Of a stretch of DNA of 27,146 nt, positions 1 through 7,954 are shown in pieces. Numbering within the stretch: position 1 is the first letter of the stretch; each line of letters starts with the position of its first letter. The position numbers and the translations under genes are program-made. The DNA is taken from the NCBI GenBank assembly GCA_017511185.1, contig JAFWLF010000050.1, positions 1-27,146 on the forward strand, read 5' to 3'. This stretch comes from RGIG5612 sp017511185. GTDB taxonomy: Bacteria > Bacillota > Clostridia > Lachnospirales > Lachnospiraceae. Under the pieces are notes generated by a model, which saw nothing but the letters and a program-made list of their open reading frames with translations, ran no database searches and had not been told where the DNA came from.

Positions 1-1800
1 GTAGTCCACATTTCCGCCGGTGATGTCATTTTCCTTCTTTGAAAGCATATCCAGTTCTTCCCATCCGATCAGACATGCATGCTGCCGATGGATCGGATCC
101 TTTCCGATCCGCAGCGGTTCTTCGCCCGCGTTTTTCTGTTCGATATATTTCCTTGCTCTTTCATTCCAGGTTTCATCTGACATTGGTCTATATCCCATTG
201 CATAATGGAATGCACACCATCGCAGGTGTTCCGTGCAGGCAAGGTTTTCAAGCACCTCCGGAGAAAGGCAGAAGGCTTCCCCTTTCGCATCGCTCGCATC
301 TACATCTGCTGCACGCAGAAAAGCACCCAGGAAATCCGCACTGGCACGGCAGCTCATGCGGCTGAAATAGTCACAGTTTGCCCAAAGTTCCTTTGCAGAT
401 GAGCTATCGCCTCCGTGGTATCCGCAGTTGATCTGCATCGCAGCAGAATCCAGTATTTCATCTGCCAGTATCTCCGGTGTGAAGACAGAAACATTTTTTG
501 CCGGTCCACGGCTGTCTGCATTTTTTCGTATGCAGCCTGGCAGACATTGAATGATCAGAGCATGAATCCCTAGATCGTCAAAAAGGCGGGAAAACTCAAC
601 CGCGATCTCTCCCGACTCCTTTTCCTTATCAATACAGATTACAACATAATTCAGTGCCGGGCCTGTCTGCACGATCTTATCGTACAGTTCAATACTCCGT
701 GCATCCGCATCGATAAACTCAATATCATATTGTTCGCAAAGGGAAGGATAACGGTTGAAAAAACTGCCTGCCTGCTGCTTCTGATCTTTTGATACGACGG
801 TTGCATGGAACCTGCTTCCCGCAAACTGACCGTTCATGATCAGTGAGCGAAGCACCGCCTGACCGGTCTTTCCAAAACCTACGATCAGCACTTCGAAATT
901 TTCATCCGCTCTTCCTTTTCCGTCAAAGCGGATCGTATCACAAGGCGGAAATGCATGTATCATCAGACGACTGATCAGTTCCGCTTTCTCATAGGCGATC
1001 ACGCCGCCGTATCCGTAAGTGCCCCCGGAAGCCTGCAGGTTTGCAGAAACAGCCTCATCCGGCAGGACCACCGTAAGGCTGGTCTGGAAAGGCTCTATCC
1101 CAAATTGCTCAAGAGAATCTTTAAGTGAAATGGCAAATTTCAGATTTGCAGAAGGATCATTATCAATACAATAGATTGAAATATGGCGTTTTCCCGGCCG
1201 CATTCCGATCCGTTTCAATAAACCAGGCGACCCATTTTTTGCATCTTCATCCGCAAGCATCAAAGCACCCATTTTCAGGATCTTCTGATCCAGCGGTGCC
1301 CCATTTCCCGTATCTATGAAAATGATCTTAGTCTTGCCCGGAAGATTCTGCGCCAGTGATACGGTATCGTCATTCACACCGTATATCAGGCTGAGATTAC
1401 CGTTTCTTGTAAGCAGGAGATTCAGTGTGCGGATCAGCCTCTGTCCGATCGTGGCGATCACCGCGCTGGCAGTACAATAGAAAGCCATCAGGTGGGTAAT
1501 ATACAGGATGATCATCATGGCAGGGCTTGCAAACAGAGGTGCGGATGCAATAGAACTGATCTCATTTCTGCCCAGGAACATACAGAAGACGGAGAACAAC
1601 GTTCTTGCGGCTGCCATCGGGATGCTGCCGCTAAGCGTATAATATCCGTATCCGTAAAAGACTGTGCCCAAAACACATGCGATGATCAGCAGCGAGCCGG
1701 TGATCTTTGACATGATCCGCGGCTGGAAGCCCAGTGAAAGCATCAGTATCAGAAACAGTAAAAGCGCGATCAGATAAACCACGATCAGGGAAAGACTCAT
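1..1800 (-). CDS. Membrane protein with TrkA/RCK-like Rossmann regions and C-terminal RyR-like domain (partial)
   Basis: The frame is open for 600 codons from the ATG at 1800 to the window edge, so the C-terminus is missing. Residues about 1-110 hold three or so hydrophobic membrane segments (first segment about 3-24). A first nucleotide-binding-like region follows (about 130-240, with LSLIYGVNDD). A second has a clear Rossmann glycine motif, VLIVGFGKTGQA, near residue 305. The end (about 515-600) has EHLRWCAFHYAMGYRPM, then HRQHACLIGWEELD, which fits the bacterial RyR-like pattern EHxRWxA...GY/W...H..L..WEEL. The start overlaps the upstream lipoprotein gene by 4 bp, so they are co-translated. 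TrkA/RCK modules bind NAD(H) or other nucleotides. Bacterial RyR-like domains are suspected ligand sensors. A sensor or effector at the membrane, fed by the operon's TIR protein, is inference. Confidence 0.8.
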   Translation of the reverse strand, partial: MSLSLIVVYLIALLLFLILMLSLGFQPRIMSKITGSLLIIACVLGTVFYGYGYYTLSGSIPMAAARTLFSVFCMFLGRNEISSIASAPLFASPAMMIILYITHLMAFYCTASAVIATIGQRLIRTLNLLLTRNGNLSLIYGVNDDTVSLAQNLPGKTKIIFIDTGNGAPLDQKILKMGALMLADEDAKNGSPGLLKRIGMRPGKRHISIYCIDNDPSANLKFAISLKDSLEQFGIEPFQTSLTVVLPDEAVSANLQASGGTYGYGGVIAYEKAELISRLMIHAFPPCDTIRFDGKGRADENFEVLIVGFGKTGQAVLRSLIMNGQFAGSRFHATVVSKDQKQQAGSFFNRYPSLCEQYDIEFIDADARSIELYDKIVQTGPALNYVVICIDKEKESGEIAVEFSRLFDDLGIHALIIQCLPGCIRKNADSRGPAKNVSVFTPEILADEILDSAAMQINCGYHGGDSSSAKELWANCDYFSRMSCRASADFLGAFLRAADVDASDAKGEAFCLSPEVLENLACTEHLRWCAFHYAMGYRPMSDETWNERARKYIEQKNAGEEPLRIGKDPIHRQHACLIGWEELDMLSKKENDITGGNVDY

Positions 1801-2222
1801 TTTGCACCCTCCGACTGATTCATGTTCAGAAATGTGAGTGATGAGTTTCCATCCGTAACTGTGAGCTGATCGTCCTTGCGTGTATAAGGCATGGTTTTTG
1901 TGCCGGTAGAAATATTTTTTTCATCCCAGGTCAGGTTTGTTTCTTCTCCAAAGAGATCCAGGACTCCTGTACCATCCGCTCTTAAAACGATCGTACAATT
2001 GAGACCTTTGCTCTTAAGAAGCGAAAGATCTTCAGCAGTCGTTTCTTTCCCCTCTGATATCATTGCAATGATCTCATACCGTTCTTCGGTTTTCTCCGTT
2101 TTTATCGCAGCGCCATCCCGGGATGAATCTGCTTTCCGACAGGAACATATCAGAAGCATTGCTGCCATGATCACAAACACAGCTGCAAATATGACCGGGA
2201 TCCGTTTTTTCTTTTTCTCCAT
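1797..2222 (-). CDS. Small lipoprotein-like membrane-anchored protein
   Basis: This 141-aa protein has a Lys-rich N-terminus (MEKKKKRIP), a hydrophobic stretch at about 9-26 and the sequence LLICSC, which can serve as a lipobox, so it is probably exported and lipid-anchored. The rest is a small, polar, probably beta-rich domain (TIVLRADGTGVLDLFG, LTWDEKN, YTRKDDQLTVTDG). That pattern is common in small Clostridia lipoproteins of unknown function. The gene starts 27 bp after the TIR-TPR gene stop and its stop overlaps the next start as ATGA. It is thus part of the TIR/RyR operon and could be an extracytoplasmic partner of its membrane proteins. No family is recognised and the function is unknown. 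Confidence 0.8.
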   Translation of the reverse strand: MEKKKKRIPVIFAAVFVIMAAMLLICSCRKADSSRDGAAIKTEKTEERYEIIAMISEGKETTAEDLSLLKSKGLNCTIVLRADGTGVLDLFGEETNLTWDEKNISTGTKTMPYTRKDDQLTVTDGNSSLTFLNMNQSEGAK

Positions 2223-2249
2223 AACTGTATAACTCCCTTTCTGGAGGAT

Positions 2250-4334
2250 CTATTGCAATTCCGGGTACAACTCTTTCACCATCTGAAGGATTGCGTCTGT
2301 ATGGTCACTATGCAGACCTGCCAAACCCTGCGCCCTCAGATCGTTCTGTATCATCTCTGCCTGACCTTTTCCGGAAGCCGCTACGGCTCCAAGCACCCTG
2401 TCGCACTCTTCCTCATAACCGCAGTATAGACATGCATATCCCAGATTCATGTTGGCCAGAATATTGTTCGGCTGCAGGGTACATGCGGTTTCTGCTGCTT
2501 CATATGCCCCGCTGTAATCACGAAGGTTGATCAGTCTGTGATAGGACAGCCAGGTATAATACTGCGCCTGATCATAAACATCCAGATCGCTGCGTATCTT
2601 TTCAAAAACCGCCAGCCCGTCCCGGAACAATTGCTCCGCTTCCGCATACTTTCCTGCTTTGAACGCGTTCTCTCCTGTATTCAGCGTCGATACCGCATAT
2701 ACGGTTCCGGATGAAGCAGAACCGGTTGTTTCAAATATCCTGCCATACAGTCCGGCCGCCTTTCTGTACAATCCGTCTGCAGCTTCGTATTTTCCCTGCG
2801 AATTGAGACAAAGGCCGTAATTGTTGTAAAAGTCTGCCAGCAGGATCTGATCTTTCAGATTTTCCGCATCCTTCACAAGTTCTTCTGCTTCTTTTTCTGC
2901 AATACGATAGTTGTTCTCTGCTTTTTCGTATTCTCCGAAATCTGTCAGACATGCTGCAAGGATCGACATGCAGTTCAGGTAAGTCATATGATTCTGCCGG
3001 TTATCTGCCATTTCCAAAATGATCCGATCATTCTGAGCGGAAAGTTCCAGCGCGTTTGCAGCTTCCTCATATCTGCCTGCCCTGTATAATCCGACACCAC
3101 GGTTATAAAGGATCGATGCTGCTTCCCGGATATACTCCGGATCTTTTGTATTTTCTTCCAGCAGAGACAGCGCTTCCTCAAAATAAGAATCCGCGGAATC
3201 TTCTCCCATACTGACTGCGTTTGCGGCTAAATTACCATATATTCTGGCCAGGACCAGACGATCCGGGTTCTTCATGCCTTGAAGGATCCCGGCTGATTTT
3301 TGATAATCTGTTTCTGCTTCACTGTATCTTCCGGCTGCATGCAGGATATTTCCTCTGTTGTTATAGGATGACCCATAAGCAAGAACAAAAACATCATTCC
3401 CGTCTGCTGCAAGCGTCTCATAAGACGAAATAGCGGTGTCCTGCGCTTTCAGTGCCTCCTCGTACATTCCAAGTACGCTTCTTGCATTTGCGAGTTTTTC
3501 CCGGTTTGCGGATGCTTCCACAACCGCTTTGCTGCGGTTTTTGGACAGTCCTATGATCGTATCGATCGTCTGGGCATTCTCTTCCAGTATCCCTGCAATG
3601 CGGGAGTAGGTTCCCGGCACATCTGTCAGATGATCCGGAAGATCATACGTCAGCTCACTCAGGATACGCAGCGTTGCCTGTTCCTGAAGCTGCGCTTTAG
3701 TCCTGTAGTTCTGCGCCAGCGACATGAGCAGGAATGACACAATGCCGACAAAGATCAGGATGGCAGCGGTGCTCACGGTCCTTCGCAGGGTCTGCCTGTT
3801 TTTGCGGAAACTGTTTTCTCTTCGCAGTTCGCCCGGATCACAGCCTGTGATGTCCGCAACCGCTTTTAAAAGCTCATCCGGAGCTTTTTTTAAGATCTCC
3901 TTTGCTGTGCCGCCCTCCGTACGGACATCCATGACCCTTTCGCCGATGTCAGGGATCTTCTTCAATGATGGCGGGAAAGAAGTATTTTCATCGCCATTGA
4001 TCAGCAGCGGAAACACATGCTCCGCTCTGCCGAGTTCTATAAAAAGTTCCACTTCACGGTCTACCCATTCCGAAGACGGTGTGTCTGTAGAACATACGAC
4101 AACAAGGGCATTTGATGACTTCAGGGCTTCATCTATGGTTTCAGTCAGAATACGTCTGACCGGAAGTTCTTCCGTATCGCGGAACGCTCTTTCTATATCT
4201 TTGGCGCCTTTTTCTTTCAGCGATGCAGGAAGTCTGTAGTTTTCAAACCAATGAAAGACTTTCTCTGTGATCTCTGCGTCGAGAGGTTTATGCCGATAGC
4301 TGAAGAATACATCATACTTGAAGCTCATGATCAT
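2250..4334 (-). CDS. TIR-domain membrane protein with C-terminal TPR repeats
   Basis: This 694-aa protein has four parts. An N-terminal TIR domain (about 5-130) opens with YDVFFSYRHK and carries FRDTEELP and SSEWVDREVELF. E94 in the WxxxE part is in the place of the catalytic Glu of NAD-cleaving TIR domains. A linker follows (about 140-180), then one membrane helix (about 186-208, AAILIFVGIVSFLLMSLAQ). A long TPR region (about 270-690) has repeats such as AGRYSEAETDYQKSA and GKYAEAEQLFRDG. The TIR domain should be cytoplasmic and the TPR part outside, if there is only this one helix. The ATG at 4334 overlaps the upstream stop as ATGA; the ATG at 4328 has better spacing to the weak GGGG ribosome site and is equally possible. 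NAD hydrolase or cyclic-ADP-ribose-type synthase activity is likely from family knowledge but unproven. Confidence 0.88.
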   Translation of the reverse strand: MIMSFKYDVFFSYRHKPLDAEITEKVFHWFENYRLPASLKEKGAKDIERAFRDTEELPVRRILTETIDEALKSSNALVVVCSTDTPSSEWVDREVELFIELGRAEHVFPLLINGDENTSFPPSLKKIPDIGERVMDVRTEGGTAKEILKKAPDELLKAVADITGCDPGELRRENSFRKNRQTLRRTVSTAAILIFVGIVSFLLMSLAQNYRTKAQLQEQATLRILSELTYDLPDHLTDVPGTYSRIAGILEENAQTIDTIIGLSKNRSKAVVEASANREKLANARSVLGMYEEALKAQDTAISSYETLAADGNDVFVLAYGSSYNNRGNILHAAGRYSEAETDYQKSAGILQGMKNPDRLVLARIYGNLAANAVSMGEDSADSYFEEALSLLEENTKDPEYIREAASILYNRGVGLYRAGRYEEAANALELSAQNDRIILEMADNRQNHMTYLNCMSILAACLTDFGEYEKAENNYRIAEKEAEELVKDAENLKDQILLADFYNNYGLCLNSQGKYEAADGLYRKAAGLYGRIFETTGSASSGTVYAVSTLNTGENAFKAGKYAEAEQLFRDGLAVFEKIRSDLDVYDQAQYYTWLSYHRLINLRDYSGAYEAAETACTLQPNNILANMNLGYACLYCGYEEECDRVLGAVAASGKGQAEMIQNDLRAQGLAGLHSDHTDAILQMVKELYPELQ

Positions 4335-5173
4335 TCCCCGCTTTCTGTACTGTCAAGAAGCTCTTCCAGTCCCAATTCTGCAAGGGAGCTTCTGGCGTTC
4401 CGGATTGCCTCTTCCACATACTTCAGGGCAATCGGTTCATCTGCAAACAGTTCCGGCAGTTCCTGAATCGTGCGCTCTGCTGTTTTCACACTCAGCTTTG
4501 TCTGTTCCTCCGCGATCTTTCCCTCATTGTGTGCAACAATGCCGAGACGTATAAAGATGGCGGATATGATCAGGACTACCGCCGCGATCATGGCAAGACC
4601 CCTGATCAGTGTTTTCTTTCGTCTGGTCTGCATCCTCTGCACCAGATCATCCGGATGGAGAGACATTACAGATGCAACGATACGGATCGTTTCATAATGC
4701 AGCAGCTGTTTCCTGCGTTTTTCTGTATCAGCACGCAGATCTGCTGCGATTGGTTCAATGGTCTCCATTCTCTCGATCACTCGTTTATCGGGCAGAATAT
4801 GCTGAACGATCTTCCGTTCTATGAAACTTTCCGGAAAAGAATCTTCCGGCTCCCCGCGTACGATCACAGCGATCATTTTGTCCCTGTTATGTGTACGGTA
4901 GAAAGCGGCCAGCCGCTGATTCACGGCCACACTGTTTTTCGCATCCGGAGAACAGAGCAAAACCAGGAAACGACTGGCATCAAGCTGCTCCTGCACCTTC
5001 TCATCAAAAGGCGTTCCCTGTGTATCCAGAAGGATTCTCCGATAGTCTGTATCGTTCTGTGAAGACGCAATGCCAGAAGGCAGACGGTACTTTCGTATGC
5101 TGTCTGCCAGGGAGTTAGCAACTTCCTCATCACTGCGGGCAGAAACCACGCAAATATCCCATTTATCCATCAT
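4331..5173 (-). CDS. TIR-like membrane protein lacking the catalytic Glu (degenerate paralogue)
   Basis: This 280-aa protein aligns by eye with the TIR domain of the next gene: WDICVVSARS for YDVFFSYRH, IRKYRLPSGI for WFENYRLPAS, FLVLLCSPDA for LVVVCSTDT, and GEPEDSFP for GDENTSFP. At the catalytic position it has VAVNQRLAAF where the neighbour has WVDREVELF, so the Glu is Arg and the Trp is lost. It has one membrane helix (about residues 194-218, LIRGLAMIAAVVLIISAIFIR) and a short helical tail instead of TPRs. The ATG at 5173 is chosen because it makes an ATGA overlap with the preceding gene and has a TTTGGGG ribosome site; the ATG at 5170 is possible, and an in-frame TTG at 5182 is unlikely. 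A regulatory or scaffold partner of the active TIR protein is inferred. Confidence 0.8.
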   Translation of the reverse strand: MMDKWDICVVSARSDEEVANSLADSIRKYRLPSGIASSQNDTDYRRILLDTQGTPFDEKVQEQLDASRFLVLLCSPDAKNSVAVNQRLAAFYRTHNRDKMIAVIVRGEPEDSFPESFIERKIVQHILPDKRVIERMETIEPIAADLRADTEKRRKQLLHYETIRIVASVMSLHPDDLVQRMQTRRKKTLIRGLAMIAAVVLIISAIFIRLGIVAHNEGKIAEEQTKLSVKTAERTIQELPELFADEPIALKYVEEAIRNARSSLAELGLEELLDSTESGE

Positions 5174-7764
5174 CGGCCCCAAAATGCCTGCAGCCGCATG
5201 ATCATGATGAGGATCCTTACCTCATCACTGGCTCTGCATGCTTTGATCAGTTCGCTTTCGGACAGAGGGACATCATCCAGTTGGACAAAAACAAAGTTTC
5301 CTGTCTCATCTGTCTCGAAACGGCATTTCTTTTCTTTTTTATCATAAGCTGCCGGAAATACCTTCAGATTCTCGTTTTCATCAACAAAGACCACATATAG
5401 ATTCTCACCATAGGTTTCGTCTTTTGCCAAAACTGTTTCAACAGTTATCATTTCCGGAAGGTCTGTGACTGTTTTCCCTCCGATCCGAACGGACAGTTTC
5501 CGGTATACCGGTACGTTTGTCTTTGCAGAAGGGTATGTTTCATCTTCGATCGAAACTCTGGCGTTCCCGAACGTTCCCACCACTTCTGTTTCCTGTACAA
5601 AGTGCTGGTTATTGCCTGCGCCGGTTCCGCCGGTTTCGTTGTCTTTCTTTCCGGTTGTTGTTTCCTTTTCGCTGGTATCTTTGGCAGTCGTACTCTCCTT
5701 TTCGGTAGTCGTTTCCGGCTCTTTGGTAGAAGGTTCCGGCTCTTTGGTAGTCGGCTCTGGTTCCTGGGTAGTCGGCTGCGTCTCTTCGGTGGTTGGTTCC
5801 GTATGATTTGGAGGGTAAACTACCGTACCTTTACCGGTTGTAGCGGATCCATCCACCGTTCCCCCAAGGGTGCCGCTTCCGGTAAAGCTGGTTTCTGTGT
5901 GACTTGCGAAGGAGCCTCCCATACCGCCTTTTCCGATACAATTGAGCACGCGGATCAGGATCACGCCTTCTGTGGAAAACGGGTAATCGTCATTAAAGAA
6001 ATAAAGTTGTCGTGAAAGATCAGAGTGGATGAGTTCTACTGCAGTGCAATAACTATTGTCACTCATGCTGCCCTGTATATTGTAAGCATCCAGGAAAGAA
6101 GCACAGGTGAATTCCTGATTCGCCTCCCTTTCTAGCGGAGCAAGAGGTCCAAACGGGGCAACCCATTTGCGTGCATGCACACGATCGGAGATCAGCGTAT
6201 CATAAACGTCAGCATGCATGACAGGGATCTTATTCTCCTTCAATAGTTCCGCGCCATCTATTTGGCTCATGATTAATGGATTCAAAAGTCCCGCGCCATC
6301 TGTTTTGCTCATGATTAATGGATTAAAACTTGAATCGATATCGAATCCTGTGACATATACTCTGGAAGCGTAACCCATCGGTACAACCGGTATGTTTTTT
6401 TTCTGGCTTCCGGTATATTCTACATAGCCTGCGAGCACAGAGACCGTACAATCGGTGATTGTCCCGCTTATCTCCAAGTGACAGTCTTCCACATATCTTG
6501 CGCTATGACTATTGTTCGGAAACATGTCATGATCATTAGCGACGATCTCAAGATTCGCTCCCTGACTGCCTGTGATATTACCGATCGTGCTGTAAAGGAA
6601 AAGCCCTGGCTTTTCGTCATCAGGTTCAATACCAACCCAGGAAGTCCCTTTGACGATTAGATTACTTACGTAAATATTCGACGCTTTCAGATATATCGCA
6701 CTGTCTTTGATCTGCGCAGAAACGGTCATACCCTCACCGGCGATCGTCAAGCCGCTTGTATCCAGAAGTATTTCCTCTGACAGCTCTCCTCCGGCATTCA
6801 GCGTGACTTCTGAAGAAAGTACCGTTCCAGATCCAGAGAGAGAGCCGCCGTTATTCACATCCACACAGCCTCCCTCTATCACTCCGTTGTTATTCAGAGT
6901 TCCGGATATGACCAGGTGTGAGAACACCGATTGGAATTCAATTCCCATCACATGGGAAATGACCTGCTCCACGCGCACGGAAGCGCCATCGTCAACAGTA
7001 AGTGTGCTGTTATTTCCGAGTGTCAATCTGGCTGCGATTCCTTCCAGTTCGACCCGGCCTCCATCATGAAGTGGGTCTTTCGCTTGCCATGGTACTTCGT
7101 CTTTATATGTTGTGACATCTGTCACCAGGTCTTCGTCGTCGTACGAATACCATGTTTCTTTGCGAATAGCAGTCGCATTGAGAATAACAGAAGAACCTCC
7201 CGGGATCCTCAGGTCGACACCGTCCAGTTGATAATCCTCATCCAGGATTCCAGGGATATCGCCATTGATGAGCACATACTCATCTCCCTGTTTCAGAAAG
7301 ACAGCCGCGCTTCCTGTCTCATAGAGCGCAGTGTTTGGCATCAGAGAGAGTGTCTGCCCCTCGCCAAGTTCAATGTTATCGATCAGCACGATGCCAGTGC
7401 CGAAAATGTTGATGGAGTGATCGCTCTTCAGCGTTTTGATCCGGTTGACACCGGCAACGCCCAGCGTCAGGACTCCGCCTTCCATGGAAATCTCTTTTTC
7501 GGAACCATCGTAATCCACCAATACAACGTATTGGCCGGCAAGGTTCTTCCAACCTTTTCCCTCTTTCCAGCCGGAGGTCACATTTTCTTCCGCGCTGAAT
7601 GTCGTATCGCCAATCGTGATCGTTCCCGAAGAAGTGCCCGCAGCCAATGATCTCTGCCGGGCTCCCGCCGCAACACTGATAATGACCAGCAAAGACAGTA
7701 CCATGGCCAGAATAAGGCACACGCACACCAGTTTTTCTATTCGTTTATATGAGGTTTTTTTCAT
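5170..7764 (-). CDS. Large exported beta-rich surface protein with Thr/Glu/Pro stalk
   Basis: This 864-aa protein starts at the ATG at 7764 (MKKTSYKRIEKL), which has AGGAAG 7 nt upstream; an earlier in-frame start at 7839 has no such site. A signal or anchor sequence is at about 12-35 (LVCVCLILAMVLSLLVII). Residues about 45-500 are rich in short Val/Ile/Gly-Thr strands with NNNG/NNGG turns (SGTLNNNGVIEGG, GGSLSGSGTVLSS), as in beta-helix or adhesin-type surface proteins. A low-complexity stalk of TTEEP/EPTTKEP repeats (about 675-730) leads to a C-terminal domain with YVVFVDENENLKVFP and TGNFVFV, common in clostridial surface proteins. No sortase motif is seen. It is the first gene of the TIR operon and its stop overlaps the next start, so it may be the outward-facing component. 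Function unknown. Confidence 0.85.
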   Translation of the reverse strand: MKKTSYKRIEKLVCVCLILAMVLSLLVIISVAAGARQRSLAAGTSSGTITIGDTTFSAEENVTSGWKEGKGWKNLAGQYVVLVDYDGSEKEISMEGGVLTLGVAGVNRIKTLKSDHSINIFGTGIVLIDNIELGEGQTLSLMPNTALYETGSAAVFLKQGDEYVLINGDIPGILDEDYQLDGVDLRIPGGSSVILNATAIRKETWYSYDDEDLVTDVTTYKDEVPWQAKDPLHDGGRVELEGIAARLTLGNNSTLTVDDGASVRVEQVISHVMGIEFQSVFSHLVISGTLNNNGVIEGGCVDVNNGGSLSGSGTVLSSEVTLNAGGELSEEILLDTSGLTIAGEGMTVSAQIKDSAIYLKASNIYVSNLIVKGTSWVGIEPDDEKPGLFLYSTIGNITGSQGANLEIVANDHDMFPNNSHSARYVEDCHLEISGTITDCTVSVLAGYVEYTGSQKKNIPVVPMGYASRVYVTGFDIDSSFNPLIMSKTDGAGLLNPLIMSQIDGAELLKENKIPVMHADVYDTLISDRVHARKWVAPFGPLAPLEREANQEFTCASFLDAYNIQGSMSDNSYCTAVELIHSDLSRQLYFFNDDYPFSTEGVILIRVLNCIGKGGMGGSFASHTETSFTGSGTLGGTVDGSATTGKGTVVYPPNHTEPTTEETQPTTQEPEPTTKEPEPSTKEPETTTEKESTTAKDTSEKETTTGKKDNETGGTGAGNNQHFVQETEVVGTFGNARVSIEDETYPSAKTNVPVYRKLSVRIGGKTVTDLPEMITVETVLAKDETYGENLYVVFVDENENLKVFPAAYDKKEKKCRFETDETGNFVFVQLDDVPLSESELIKACRASDEVRILIMIMRLQAFWGR
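6251..6334. repeat. 42-bp tandem duplication inside the surface-protein gene
   Basis: Two adjacent 42-bp units begin GCGCCATCT at 6251 and 6293 and share GCTCATGATTAATGGATT. They encode the near-identical 14-residue peptides NPLIMSKTDGAGLL and NPLIMSQIDGAELL. The unit length keeps the frame, so this is a recent in-frame duplication in the surface-protein gene. Confidence 0.85.
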
Positions 7765-7882
7765 GATATTCTTCCTAGTATATAAATCTAATAATAGAGT
7801 ACATTTTATTGTATCAAAAAGGCATCCATTTGGGAACACCGCAGAATGCTTGATTTTTTATAAAAATCATAAATACAGTCCG

Positions 7883-7911
7883 TTGACAGAACAATGTTCA
7901 GACCATAAAAT
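7883..7911 (+). promoter_or_regulatory. Sigma-A type promoter of the canonical GRE gene
   Basis: TTGACA at 7883-7888 and TAAAAT at 7906-7911 are separated by exactly 17 bp, about 45 bp upstream of the GRE start codon at 7955. The spacer opens with the palindrome GAACAATGTTC (7889-7899), which could be an operator. The rest of the 190-bp gap between the two divergent operons holds an AT-rich palindrome at 7851-7869 (TGATTTTT-TA-TAAAAATCA). No convincing promoter for the minus-strand operon could be fixed. Confidence 0.7.
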
Positions 7912-7925
7912 GATAATGATTACTA
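7911..7925. promoter_or_regulatory. Fur/PerR-like box overlapping the GRE transcription start
   Basis: TGATAATGATTACTA matches the 7-1-7 Bacillus Fur box (TGATAATnATTATCA) at 12 of 14 positions. It lies directly on and after the -10 hexamer, where binding would block transcription. Iron- or peroxide-responsive control of an iron-dependent, oxygen-sensitive enzyme is plausible. AT-rich DNA gives such matches by chance, so this is tentative. Confidence 0.35.
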
Positions 7926-7954
7926 TTTTTGTATTTTAAATTGGAGGAAATCAT

